A stretch of DNA of 36,200 nt from Firmicutes bacterium CAG:475. Lineage in GTDB: Bacteria; Bacillota; Clostridia; Christensenellales; CAG-917. This document shows, piece by piece, positions 7,751-16,015 of the stretch. Position 1 is the stretch's first letter; each line of letters opens with the position of its first letter. Both the position numbers and the translations under genes were made by a program. The notes under the pieces were generated by a model. It was not told where the DNA came from. It did no database searches and saw only the letters and a list, made by a program, of their open reading frames with translations. The stretch is from contig FR895520.1 in assembly GCA_000434435.1 (NCBI GenBank), forward strand, positions 1 to 36,200, in the 5' to 3' direction.

Positions 7751-10159
7751 ATGAAAAAGTCGGTAAAATTCACAAAAAATTCGTTGATAATTCTCGTTTT
7801 GCTCGCCGCGTTCTTGGCGGTATTTTCCTTTGCTTTGACAAACTGCAACTCCTCTATAGCAAGTGCGCAAAGCGACAATTTCACAAGAGTTTTTCCGACA
7901 AACAACTATTTTCAATCGGCAAATCCGACTATGGTGAGCGCAAACGACGGCTACCTTATCATCTACGACAAGGATGCGAAAACTCTGTTCGTACGCCCCA
8001 ACGACGCTTCGGACACATACGCTTACGCCGTGGATTTTGAAGAAGTGAGCAATCTTTTTATTCTCACGGACGTAGCGTTTTTGCAAGCGGACGGCAAATA
8101 CTTTACAATCGACCTTACCGACAAAAACTCAACGGCAACGGAGCGTACGCTCACATCCCCGGAAAGAATATCCTCTCTTGCAAGCGACGGTACGTATCTT
8201 TACGCCCATTATCTTGCCGGTGATTTGACCATTTACGACAAAAATCTCGACGTGGCGTTCGGCGTTGACAACGTAAACTCTTCCGATCTCGTGGGTAAAA
8301 TCGTCATTGCGGGCGAAAAAGACTGTTTGTACGCATTTCCGTTTGCATACGGCAACGCGTTTTTCGTCAGATACGACGCAACGAATAAAACAAGCGAATC
8401 TCACTCCATAACTCAAAACATAACGCAAGCCTACGTTGGCGACGTGGTGTATGCGCTTGCGCTCATTCCTCAAACCAATCAAAAAAACGTCGTATGCCTC
8501 GACAAGCAAACGGGCGAGTTGCTCGTTCAAACGGACATTTATCCCGAAACCTACTTTGCATACGGCAACAGACTGTTTACAATCGAGGATAAAAGCGTTG
8601 TCGTTTACACTCTTTCAAGCGATAAGACGGCACTTTCAAGAACGACGTCTATCACGATGACGGGCAGCGACGCTTTTCACCTTGACCACCCCGGCGATTT
8701 GTGCGTAACCGACAAAGGAGTCAGTGTTGCCGACAGCGGCAACAAACGCATCGCAAACATAGACAAATACGGCGTGATGACGGATCTAGTCTTTGAGGAA
8801 ACTCCTATAAAAGTCACATCGTCCGAGCGTGAACTGTACTGCGCCTTCCCGAACGAAGTTTCGAGAATAAGCGGCGGACAAATCACAAAATCTTATTCTA
8901 TCGAAAACGTCGTTGATATCGCATATCTCGACAAACTCTACGTGCTTACTCAAGACGGCGTGTACACCGCAATCGGCAATTCTCTCATCAAAATTTTCGA
9001 CGTCGAAAACGCAAAACGCATAACCTGTGCAAAAGACGGAACAAATGTATATTTGCTCACAAGTCAAAGCGTGATTTGCATCGACCGCAACGGCAACAAA
9101 CTTACGGACGCGGCAAGCGGCGACTTTTCGGACGCAATCGACCTTGCAATAGATTATCAGGGCAAAGCGTACGTTACGTTCAAAGACAAAATCACCGTAT
9201 TGTATAAAGGCGAAAGCAAAACGCTTTATCCGACGTCGTCGTCCATGAAAGCAACCTTGACAAGCGCATGTCTTGACGGCGAAAATCTTATCTTCACCGC
9301 AGAGGAAAGTTTTGTGGGAGCAATGAACGTAGGCGCAACCACAAAACAAAGTTATACGTACAATCAACCCGACGTTTCGATTTGCGATTATTATTTTGCA
9401 ACCGCAAACGACGACGCGCTCAACTATTCCTTTGACGGAAGATTTGAAAACACTTCGCTTGCGTCCGACGCAACGTATCTTGTTCTCGACAAAACAATCG
9501 AAGGCGACGAGGACGATATTTATCGCTATGCTTACGTCGAGGACAAACTCGTGATAATCGCCAAAAACGATTTTAACAAAGTGGAACCGAGCGCATTAAC
9601 CGGCGAATACGTCGCGACGAAAGATACCGCGCTCTACTCTATCCCCTATCTTTCAACAGATACGACAGAGCTTAAACAAGGTCAAATCGTCACGAGAATA
9701 AGCGACGTTGCAGGATACGACAACTCGAAGTGGACCATTGTAAAACACGACGATAACACTTATTTCGTCAAATCGTCGGACATCGAAGAATACGTTGTGA
9801 TTGTTCCCGAAAAGGACAGAGTTTACGGCAAAGCAAACGCCGACCGCGTTGGCGGACTCGTCAACGTCTATGCCTCCCCTGACAAAAACTCGCAACTCGT
9901 CACGCAAATAGTTGACGGAAGCAAGGTTGAAATCCTGGAAACTCTCGACGAATTCTATCTCGTCAAATTCGAAGATTGCGTCGGTTACGTGGAAAAATCA
10001 CATATTAAAATAGACGGTTTGACAACGGTGCAAATCGTGGCGATCGTCCTTGCAATCATCGTTGCACTTGCAGGCTCTGCAATTTTTGCATCGATATATC
10101 TCACTCGCAAAAATGCCGAAAGCAAGAAAAACGACGACAAGCTCAAAAAGAGATTTTGA
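7751..10159 (+). CDS. Secreted, C-terminally anchored beta-propeller/SH3-domain protein
   Basis: An 802-residue surface protein of unknown function. Residues 1-39 are a signal peptide (basic start, long hydrophobic core, IASA end). The large middle part consists of short repeated beta segments typical of propellers; one stretch (DLCVTDKGVSVADSGNKRI) is a good NHL repeat. Two SH3b-like segments follow at about 617-690 and 697-757 (VNVYASPDKNSQLVTQI in the second), often cell-wall or peptide binding. A membrane helix (758-783) and a basic tail end the protein. ATG 7751 is chosen because an upstream TTG would lie inside the promoter. It is divergent from the surface protease operon. Confidence 0.8.
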   Translation: MKKSVKFTKNSLIILVLLAAFLAVFSFALTNCNSSIASAQSDNFTRVFPTNNYFQSANPTMVSANDGYLIIYDKDAKTLFVRPNDASDTYAYAVDFEEVSNLFILTDVAFLQADGKYFTIDLTDKNSTATERTLTSPERISSLASDGTYLYAHYLAGDLTIYDKNLDVAFGVDNVNSSDLVGKIVIAGEKDCLYAFPFAYGNAFFVRYDATNKTSESHSITQNITQAYVGDVVYALALIPQTNQKNVVCLDKQTGELLVQTDIYPETYFAYGNRLFTIEDKSVVVYTLSSDKTALSRTTSITMTGSDAFHLDHPGDLCVTDKGVSVADSGNKRIANIDKYGVMTDLVFEETPIKVTSSERELYCAFPNEVSRISGGQITKSYSIENVVDIAYLDKLYVLTQDGVYTAIGNSLIKIFDVENAKRITCAKDGTNVYLLTSQSVICIDRNGNKLTDAASGDFSDAIDLAIDYQGKAYVTFKDKITVLYKGESKTLYPTSSSMKATLTSACLDGENLIFTAEESFVGAMNVGATTKQSYTYNQPDVSICDYYFATANDDALNYSFDGRFENTSLASDATYLVLDKTIEGDEDDIYRYAYVEDKLVIIAKNDFNKVEPSALTGEYVATKDTALYSIPYLSTDTTELKQGQIVTRISDVAGYDNSKWTIVKHDDNTYFVKSSDIEEYVVIVPEKDRVYGKANADRVGGLVNVYASPDKNSQLVTQIVDGSKVEILETLDEFYLVKFEDCVGYVEKSHIKIDGLTTVQIVAIVLAIIVALAGSAIFASIYLTRKNAESKKNDDKLKKRF

Positions 10160-10195
10160 GTTTTAAGTTGGAAAATTAACCCCCTTAAACATAGC

Positions 10196-10221
10196 AAAAG
10201 CACCGAAAAATCGGTGCTTTT
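10196..10221. terminator. Bidirectional intrinsic terminator
   Basis: AAAAGCACCGA (10196-10206) pairs perfectly with TCGGTGCTTTT (10211-10221) around a 4-base loop. A-run and T-run on the two sides let it serve both the secreted protein gene (+) and the convergent DegV gene (-). Confidence 0.88.
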
Positions 10222-10309
10222 CTAATGTATGTTTTCAAAAATTCAATACGTTTCAAAACTCAAATAAATAAGCAATTGAATTTGATTTTTTACACGTCGA
10301 TTTCAAAGG

Positions 10310-11182
10310 TTAAGCTTTGCGTGCTTCCCTCGTTTTGCCCATAAAGAACACTGCCAAAGCATTGTACCCCGCACAACCGGAAACAAGACGGTTGATATAG
10401 CCGTATTTTACGGGAATACCGCCCGATATTTGCTCGATTTGAGCACCGAAAGCGTGAGCTTCTTCGGGGCAATTTGTGTGTCCGATAAGAATAAAATCGT
10501 TGTCGTCGGCAATGTAGTTTTGTTTGAAAAACTTGACCATTTCGGCAATGGATTTCTTTCTGCCGATAGATTTTGTGACGATGCCGATTTTGCCTTGCGT
10601 GGTGAGTTCGAGAACGGGATTGATGTGCACGATCATGCCGAAAAGCGCGGCAAGCGTGGAAATTCTGCCGCTGTTGCGCAAATTGATAAGGTCGCTGACA
10701 ATGAAGCAATGGTGAGCGTTGAGCTTGTTGTCTTCAAGCCACTTTGCAATCTCTTCCATACTTTTGCCCTCTTGTTGCATCTTCTTTGCATAGTAGACGA
10801 GCAAGCCTTCACCGCCTGCGCCTGCAAGCGTATCGATGACGACGATTTTTCTGTCGGGATATTTGATGCGCAAGCCTTTTGCGATGTACGATATGTTGTC
10901 GAAGCTGCCGCTCATACCCGACGAAAAACCGATGTAAAGCACGTCTTTGCCCTCCGACAAAACTTGCTCGAACATCACTTCCGCATCGTGCGGATTGATT
11001 TGAGAAGTTTTGACGAGTTTGCCTGCTTTCAGTTTTTCGTAAAAAAGCTCGATCGGATACTCGTCGTCTTTTTCGTAAAAACGATCTTCGAGCGTAAATG
11101 AAAACGGAAGGCGACGTGTAGGATTTTGTTCGTAATAACCTTCAAAAAGGTCGGCGGTGTTGTCTGTTACGATTTCAAACAT
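10310..11182 (-). CDS. DegV family fatty-acid-binding protein
   Basis: A 290-residue cytoplasmic protein of the DegV family, whose members bind a long-chain fatty acid; some (FakB) present it to the kinase FakA. Family marks are the N-terminal FEIVTDNTADL, the KTSQINP segment that precedes the lipid head-group site, FSSGMSGSF, and RNSGRIS. Length is normal. Start: AAGGAG seven bases upstream. It is a single gene, and no fakA is seen in the window, so a role in phospholipid synthesis is only an inference. Confidence 0.88.
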   Translation of the reverse strand: MFEIVTDNTADLFEGYYEQNPTRRLPFSFTLEDRFYEKDDEYPIELFYEKLKAGKLVKTSQINPHDAEVMFEQVLSEGKDVLYIGFSSGMSGSFDNISYIAKGLRIKYPDRKIVVIDTLAGAGGEGLLVYYAKKMQQEGKSMEEIAKWLEDNKLNAHHCFIVSDLINLRNSGRISTLAALFGMIVHINPVLELTTQGKIGIVTKSIGRKKSIAEMVKFFKQNYIADDNDFILIGHTNCPEEAHAFGAQIEQISGGIPVKYGYINRLVSGCAGYNALAVFFMGKTREARKA

Positions 11183-11203
11183 AATTTACTCCTTAATATA
11201 GTT

Positions 11204-11232
11204 ATCTTATCACAAGCCTTTCGATTTGTCCA
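11204..11232 (-). promoter_or_regulatory. Sigma-A promoter of the DegV gene
   Basis: On the minus strand TGGACA (11232-11227) and TAAGAT (11209-11204) with a 17-base spacer, about 20 bases upstream of the leader with its AAGGAG site. Confidence 0.5.
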
Positions 11233-11301
11233 TAGTGCCGATTGTATGGAATCAAAAATTTTTCAGAAGATTCACAATTGTAGCAAAAAGTGTAGATTTA
11301 C

Positions 11302-11330
11302 TTGCGTTTTGTTTTTTAGGCGAGCATAAT
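11302..11330 (+). promoter_or_regulatory. Promoter of the permease gene
   Basis: TTGCGT (11302-11307) and CATAAT (11325-11330) with a 17-base spacer, 23 bases before the start codon. Confidence 0.5.
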
Positions 11331-11353
11331 ATGCATGTTGCAAAAGAGGAAAT

Positions 11354-12661
11354 ATGGCACTTCAACTTTCTGTCTTTATAATATGTGCGTTGGGCATACT
11401 CGTTTCGACGCTCTTCAATCTTCGATTGAGGATAGGAAAAGTCGGCTTTGGTTTGTACTGGCTCATTCCTTTGGTATGCGCCGCAATTCTTTTGGCAAGC
11501 GGAGGCGTGGACGCAAAAGCAGTTTGGCAATCATTCACTTCAAACGATGAGGTGAATCCTCTCAAAATCCTCGTATTGTTCTTGTCCATGAGTGCGTTGA
11601 GCGTTTATCTGGACGAAATCGGATTTTTCAAATGGCTTGCAAACGCCGTTTTGAAAAAAGCCGGTGCAAGTCAGAAAAAGCTGTTTTTCTTTTTGTATAT
11701 CACAACATCGATTTTGACTGTTTTCACCTCAAACGATGTGATTATCCTCACGTTTACGCCGTTTATCTGCTATTTCGCGAGAAACTGCGACATAGACCCC
11801 GTTCCTTTTATATTCACCGAATTCGTAGCGGCAAACACGTGGAGCATGTTTTTGATCATCGGCAATCCCACCAACATATACCTTGCAACGTCAATGGGAA
11901 TCACGTTCGGAGAGTACGTTGCGGTTATGGCGTTGCCAACGGTGTTTGCAGGGCTTTGCTCGCTTGCAATACTCTATCTGATGTTCAGAAAAAAGCTGTC
12001 TGCGCCGATGAACGCACACGAGTGCGAAATCCAAATAGACAACAAACCTTGCCTGATTATCGGCATATGCGTGCTGTGCGCGGCAACCGTTTTGCTTGCG
12101 ATATCCTCTTACATCGGCATCGAAATGTGGATTGTATCTTTGTCCGCTTGCGGCATATTGCTTGTTGCAAGCACGATCGCAACGCTTGCGCAAAAGAAAT
12201 CTATGAAACCCATAGGAAAAACGCTTGCAAGACTGCCTTGGCAACTCGTGCCGTTTTTGCTTTCGATGTTCGTAATCGTGCTTTCGCTCAATCAATGCGG
12301 CGTCACAGGATACCTTGCCTCTTCACTGCAAAAAGCAGACTGCGCATTGACCTTCGGCACGACTTCCGCACTGTTTGCAAACCTTATGAACAACATACCG
12401 ATGTCGGTGCTGTATTCGCAGATTCTTCAAAGCGTAGCCGCTCAAAACCTCAAAAGCGCGATTTATGCCTCGATTATCGGCTCCAATCTCGGCGCATTGC
12501 TCACGCCGATCGGCGCACTTGCGGCAATAATGTGGAGTTCGATTTTGAAAACTCAAAACGTCAAATTCTCTTTCCTCGATTTTGTAAAGCGCGGTATGCT
12601 TGTCGGCATACCTTCACTGCTTTGCGCAATAGGCGGACTTGAAATCATACTTCTGATCTGA
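11354..12661 (+). CDS. ArsB/NhaD-type (ion transporter superfamily) permease
   Basis: A 435-residue inner-membrane protein with about 11-12 hydrophobic segments. Two half-site motifs of this superfamily are visible: FTSNDVIILTFTPF near residues 125-140 and NLMNNIPMSVL in the second half, together with IIGNPTNIYLA. These resemble ArsB arsenite permeases and related Na+/H+ or dicarboxylate carriers. No arsR, arsC or arsA lies nearby, so arsenite export is not supported by context and the substrate is open. Start: GAGG six bases before the ATG. The downstream aminotransferase has its own promoter. Confidence 0.82.
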   Translation: MALQLSVFIICALGILVSTLFNLRLRIGKVGFGLYWLIPLVCAAILLASGGVDAKAVWQSFTSNDEVNPLKILVLFLSMSALSVYLDEIGFFKWLANAVLKKAGASQKKLFFFLYITTSILTVFTSNDVIILTFTPFICYFARNCDIDPVPFIFTEFVAANTWSMFLIIGNPTNIYLATSMGITFGEYVAVMALPTVFAGLCSLAILYLMFRKKLSAPMNAHECEIQIDNKPCLIIGICVLCAATVLLAISSYIGIEMWIVSLSACGILLVASTIATLAQKKSMKPIGKTLARLPWQLVPFLLSMFVIVLSLNQCGVTGYLASSLQKADCALTFGTTSALFANLMNNIPMSVLYSQILQSVAAQNLKSAIYASIIGSNLGALLTPIGALAAIMWSSILKTQNVKFSFLDFVKRGMLVGIPSLLCAIGGLEIILLI

Positions 12662-12749
12662 TTTGCAAACAACAATTGCCCGTTTTTCATACAAAACAGC
12701 TTAAATCTCTTCAATTTGGTTATCACATACAAAAAAGCGATCGATAGTG

Positions 12750-12778
12750 TTGAAATTTTGCACCCGACATGATAAACT
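12750..12778 (+). promoter_or_regulatory. Promoter of the aminotransferase gene
   Basis: TTGAAA (12750-12755) and TAAACT (12773-12778) with a 17-base spacer. The -10 is a modest match. Confidence 0.4.
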
Positions 12779-12819
12779 TTTTTATATTTCTCATATTATA
12801 AACGAATGAAGAGGGATAT

Positions 12820-13998
12820 ATGGATTACTCACAAATTTTGAACCCTATCGCACGCGACTTGAAACCATCGGGAATCAGAGAATTTTTCGGCATTGCGGCA
12901 ACCAGAAAAGATTGTCTTTCTTTGGGCGTAGGCGAGCCGGATTTTTCCACGCCGTCGGTTTTTTCGCAAGCGGGCATAAACAGTATAATCGCAGGCAAAA
13001 CCCAATACACCGCAAACGCAGGACTTTTTGAACTGCGTGAAGCAATTTCACGATATACAGAGCAGTTTATCGGAGTCGGCTACAATCCGCACGATGAAAT
13101 CATCATAACCGTCGGAGCAAGCGAAGGCATAGATGCGGCATTCCGCGCAATCGTTGCGCAAGGCGACGAGATACTCATTCCCGAACCTTGTTTTGTGTGT
13201 TACGCTCCCCTTGTATCCCTTTGCGGCGGAACTCCCGTGCCAATTCAATGCAAAATCGAAAACGAATTCAAGCTCATGCCCGATGAACTCGAGAGCGCAA
13301 TAACGCCAAAAACAAAGGGATTGTTGCTTGCATACCCCAATAATCCCACGGGTGCGGTTATGGAAAAATCCGACCTTGAAAAACTTGTGCCAATAGTCAA
13401 AAAACACAATCTGATTGTATTCAGTGACGAGATTTACGGCGAATTGTCCTACAACGGTTTGAAATTCACTTCCATCGCATCGTTTGACGGCATGCGCGAG
13501 CGCACAATCGTCATTAGCGGATTTTCAAAATATTTTGCAATGACCGGGTGGCGTCTCGGATATGTTTGCGCACCCAAAGAAATCATCGACGTTATATACA
13601 AAATTCATCAATACGCTATTATGTGCGCATCGACCGCGGCGCAATACGTGGCGTTAGAAGCACTAAATTCTTCTTTTAAGGACAATTTCAAAGAGGTGCA
13701 TACGATGCGTGACGAATACGATAAGCGCAGACGCTATCTTGTTGATCGTCTCAATGCAATGGGACTTTCTTGTTTTGAACCCAGAGGCGCATTTTATGTG
13801 TTTCCGTGCGTGAAATCGACGGGAATGGACGGCGAAAAATTTGCATATGCCCTGCTCGACGCAAAGAACGTCGCCGTTGTTCCGGGCGGCGCATTCGGTG
13901 ATAGCGGCAAAGATTTTGTACGAATAAGTTACGCTTATTCAATGGATATAATAAAACGCGCCTTGGATCTGATCGAGGAATTTTTGAACAACAAATGA
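12820..13998 (+). CDS. Class I/II aminotransferase (AspC/PatA-like, PLP-dependent)
   Basis: A 392-residue fold-type I PLP enzyme. The PLP lysine is K237 in SGFSKYFAMTGWRLG; N175 of NNPTG, D203 and Y206 of SDEIYGEL, and the C-terminal arginine of DFVRISYA are all in place. It is closest by motif to the aspartate/aromatic or PatA subgroup, which transfers amino groups between an amino acid and 2-oxoglutarate. The specific substrate cannot be read from the sequence. Start: GAGGG six bases upstream. It is convergent with the AcnX operon and separated by a strong terminator. Confidence 0.88.
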   Translation: MDYSQILNPIARDLKPSGIREFFGIAATRKDCLSLGVGEPDFSTPSVFSQAGINSIIAGKTQYTANAGLFELREAISRYTEQFIGVGYNPHDEIIITVGASEGIDAAFRAIVAQGDEILIPEPCFVCYAPLVSLCGGTPVPIQCKIENEFKLMPDELESAITPKTKGLLLAYPNNPTGAVMEKSDLEKLVPIVKKHNLIVFSDEIYGELSYNGLKFTSIASFDGMRERTIVISGFSKYFAMTGWRLGYVCAPKEIIDVIYKIHQYAIMCASTAAQYVALEALNSSFKDNFKEVHTMRDEYDKRRRYLVDRLNAMGLSCFEPRGAFYVFPCVKSTGMDGEKFAYALLDAKNVAVVPGGAFGDSGKDFVRISYAYSMDIIKRALDLIEEFLNNK

Positions 13999-14018
13999 CC
14001 GCATATTGCGACATACAT

Positions 14019-14045
14019 AAAAGCGCACGCATTGCGTGCGCTTTT
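14019..14045. terminator. Bidirectional intrinsic terminator
   Basis: AAAAGCGCACGC (14019-14030) pairs perfectly with GCGTGCGCTTTT (14034-14045). It stands between the convergent aminotransferase and AcnX operon and is well formed for both strands. Confidence 0.9.
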
Positions 14046-14064
14046 ATAATACTATTATAAAAAA

Positions 14065-14505
14065 TCAACCTATCGTGACGGTGCCGTCCTCTTTTATCGT
14101 TATTGTATCGCCCGTGTTGACGGTTTTCAAAAATTCGTCGCCAAGCTCGTCAATAGCGATGACGTTTGAATCTTCCCAAATCTTTGCAAGCACGATTCCG
14201 CTTGCGGCAAGAGAATCGATGTGCTCGCTGAAAAGGAACGCCGCGGGATTGATCCCCATAGAGCAAACGGTTTGAATAACCAAGCCGCCCGTCGTCGAGC
14301 CGATTGTTTGAGGAAGGCAAAGTGCCTTGCCCGTGATGTTGAGTCCGAAGATGTCTTTGTTGTTTTGGTCGCTGACGATAACTTGTTTTGCGTTGGTGAG
14401 CGCGCTCTTTTGGAATGTTGCAAGCGTGTTTACGCCTTGTCTTGAAACGACTGCTTCGCCTTTGAAGTTGCCGGCGGCGATAACTCTACCCTTAAATGAT
14501 TTCAT
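14065..14505 (-). CDS. Aconitase X small (swivel, DUF126) subunit
   Basis: A 146-residue protein corresponding to the swivelling domain of aconitase X. The conserved PQTIGSTTGG loop (about residues 66-75), which carries the catalytic serine in characterised AcnX enzymes, is present. AcnX members are either archaeal phosphomevalonate dehydratase (two subunits) or bacterial cis-3-hydroxy-L-proline dehydratase (usually one fused chain). Here the enzyme is split. A GTG nine bases upstream lies right on the AAAGGAG site, so ATG 14505 with an 8-base spacing is preferred. The gap from the large subunit stop is only 5 bases, so the two are translated as a pair. Confidence 0.88.
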   Translation of the reverse strand: MKSFKGRVIAAGNFKGEAVVSRQGVNTLATFQKSALTNAKQVIVSDQNNKDIFGLNITGKALCLPQTIGSTTGGLVIQTVCSMGINPAAFLFSEHIDSLAASGIVLAKIWEDSNVIAIDELGDEFLKTVNTGDTITIKEDGTVTIG

Positions 14506-14510
14506 ACTCT

Positions 14511-15797
14511 TCACTCCTTTCCTGCGATGATATTGAGAAGATCTGCCGTCTTATAGTATCTTGCGATGCTGTAAGTGCGGAGTTTGTTTGAGCAAGTCGC
14601 AATGGATTTACCCTTTGTGAGCGGGTTGTTGGTGTACATAAGCGGACAAATGCTCGTGAGCTTTGCTCCCGTCGCGATAAGACGATTGTATGCAGGCGTC
14701 TTTTTGAATTTTTCAACGACGTCGGGCGCGGAGCAAACGATTGTCTGCAACGCAACTTTCTTCTTTCCGCTTTCTTTGAGTGCTTTTTCAATCATATCCG
14801 TCCATTCGTTGAGTTGGGTGAACGTCAGATGCGGGCAGCCGACAAATGCCATGGTAGCTTTGCTGTCGGGCTTTTTCCACATATTCGGATAGCTCTTGTA
14901 CACTCTTTCGAGTTCGGCGTCGTCAATGACGTACACTTTGGGGTTTTCAACGATAAGTTTGTCGCCGAGTTCTTTCGCTTCGGGCGTGAGGTTGTCGATA
15001 TGATAGAGTCCGACTGCGCCGTTGGATGCGGTTGCCGCGCCGAAATCTTTGAGGTAACCTTTCGCTTCGTCCGTAAGCTCGGAGCCGATCCATTTGTCGA
15101 GACCGTAGACATACGGCACGTCCTCAACCACTTTCATGCCGATTGCGCTGCCGAGAATTTGCGCTTCGGGAATTTTGGTCGTTTCGACTTTGACAATCCA
15201 GGTTGCCTTTCTACCCTCGTCGGTGAGAAGACCGAATTCGGGAACATAACCGACAATCGAGCCGAACAAATCGAGCATACCGCTGTTGCGATTGCAACGC
15301 GCGCCGAGCACGGAGTTTGCATAAACGACTGCGCTGGATTCCGCCCAGGAAAGAATATCGCCTTTCTTGGGAACGTTGCCCACTTCGTCGAGATAGCAAG
15401 CGCAAGTGAATGCGTTGGCATCTTTAAGACCGACCGCTTTGAGTTGCTCCTCATAGTGCTTTTGTTGAGAATACATAACTTTTTCGTTGACAAGTCTGTC
15501 AAGCAAGGAGTATTTTACGTTTTCTCTGTCGAGCGGACGGGGATCAACGGTGAAAGTGCCTTGCGTCTTGATGCCGTCGGCAATGAGCCTGTCCATAGTC
15601 TTGTAAAGGGGTTTCAAAAGTCCGATGCCGAAGCTCGTGACGAGATGCCCCTCTTTGTGAGTCACTTCAACCATGCGTTTTGCGCCGAAAATGTCGCCAA
15701 ACATAACAAGAGTTTCCATGACTTTTGCCATCGTTTCTCCCTTTTTGCCGTTCAAGATGTCGGCTTGTTCGGGGGTGAGTTGCATGTTGTATTTCAT
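14511..15797 (-). CDS. Aconitase X large (catalytic, DUF521) subunit
   Basis: A 428-residue partner of the small subunit; together they form an Fe-S dehydratase. Visible family motifs are TCACYLDEVG, the ESSAVVYANSVLGARCNRN signature (most members have T where this has C), VGCPHLT and SICPLM, with cysteines that could hold the cluster. Length is near that of archaeal large subunits. The start has AGAGGG seven bases upstream. The promoter at 15860-15888 overlaps a perfect inverted repeat, suggesting control by a dimeric regulator. No mevalonate or proline-catabolism gene is near, so the substrate (phosphomevalonate, a hydroxyproline, or another beta-hydroxy acid) is unknown. Confidence 0.88.
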   Translation of the reverse strand: MKYNMQLTPEQADILNGKKGETMAKVMETLVMFGDIFGAKRMVEVTHKEGHLVTSFGIGLLKPLYKTMDRLIADGIKTQGTFTVDPRPLDRENVKYSLLDRLVNEKVMYSQQKHYEEQLKAVGLKDANAFTCACYLDEVGNVPKKGDILSWAESSAVVYANSVLGARCNRNSGMLDLFGSIVGYVPEFGLLTDEGRKATWIVKVETTKIPEAQILGSAIGMKVVEDVPYVYGLDKWIGSELTDEAKGYLKDFGAATASNGAVGLYHIDNLTPEAKELGDKLIVENPKVYVIDDAELERVYKSYPNMWKKPDSKATMAFVGCPHLTFTQLNEWTDMIEKALKESGKKKVALQTIVCSAPDVVEKFKKTPAYNRLIATGAKLTSICPLMYTNNPLTKGKSIATCSNKLRTYSIARYYKTADLLNIIAGKE

Positions 15798-15859
15798 ATT
15801 TTATCCCTCTTGGCGCATTACTTTCCGTATTGCGCAAACTTTATCGTTCTTACAAACAA

Positions 15860-15890
15860 ATTTTACTATATTGATATAAAAATATCAATA
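15860..15890 (-). promoter_or_regulatory. AcnX promoter with overlapping palindromic operator
   Basis: On the minus strand TTGATA (15888-15883) and TAAAAT (15865-15860) are 17 bases apart. The arms TATTGATAT (15869-15877) and ATATCAATA (15882-15890) are perfect 9-base inverted repeats with a 4-base spacer and cover the -35 box and half of the spacer. A repressor bound there would block the promoter. Confidence 0.65.
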
Positions 15891-15954
15891 GGCATTTTGA
15901 CATTTGTTTGAAAAATTTTGTAAAAATCGGAAGATGGGCAACATCGTTTAAAAA

Positions 15955-15989
15955 ATATAAAACGCGACCGCAAATATTTGTCGGTCGCG
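15955..15989 (-). terminator. Intrinsic terminator of the flavin reductase gene
   Basis: CGCGACCG (15963-15970) pairs with CGGTCGCG (15982-15989). Read on the minus strand the stem is followed by GTTTTATATTTTTT. It lies about 25 bases after the stop codon at 16016. Confidence 0.8.
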
Positions 15990-16015
15990 CTAAAATCGTC
16001 ATCAACTACATTCAA

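Noticed and set aside
11632..12642. 336-codon frame overlapping the permease gene on the same strand
   Set aside because: Arginine/histidine-rich out-of-frame translation; the permease frame has membrane helices and family motifs.
11354..12661. Arsenic resistance locus
   Set aside because: Only a permease with ArsB-like motifs is present; arsR, arsC and arsA are absent, and the superfamily transports many substrates.
14814..15911. 365-codon plus-strand frame opposite the AcnX large subunit
   Set aside because: Shadow of AcnX, and it runs through the mapped AcnX promoter; no homology recognised.
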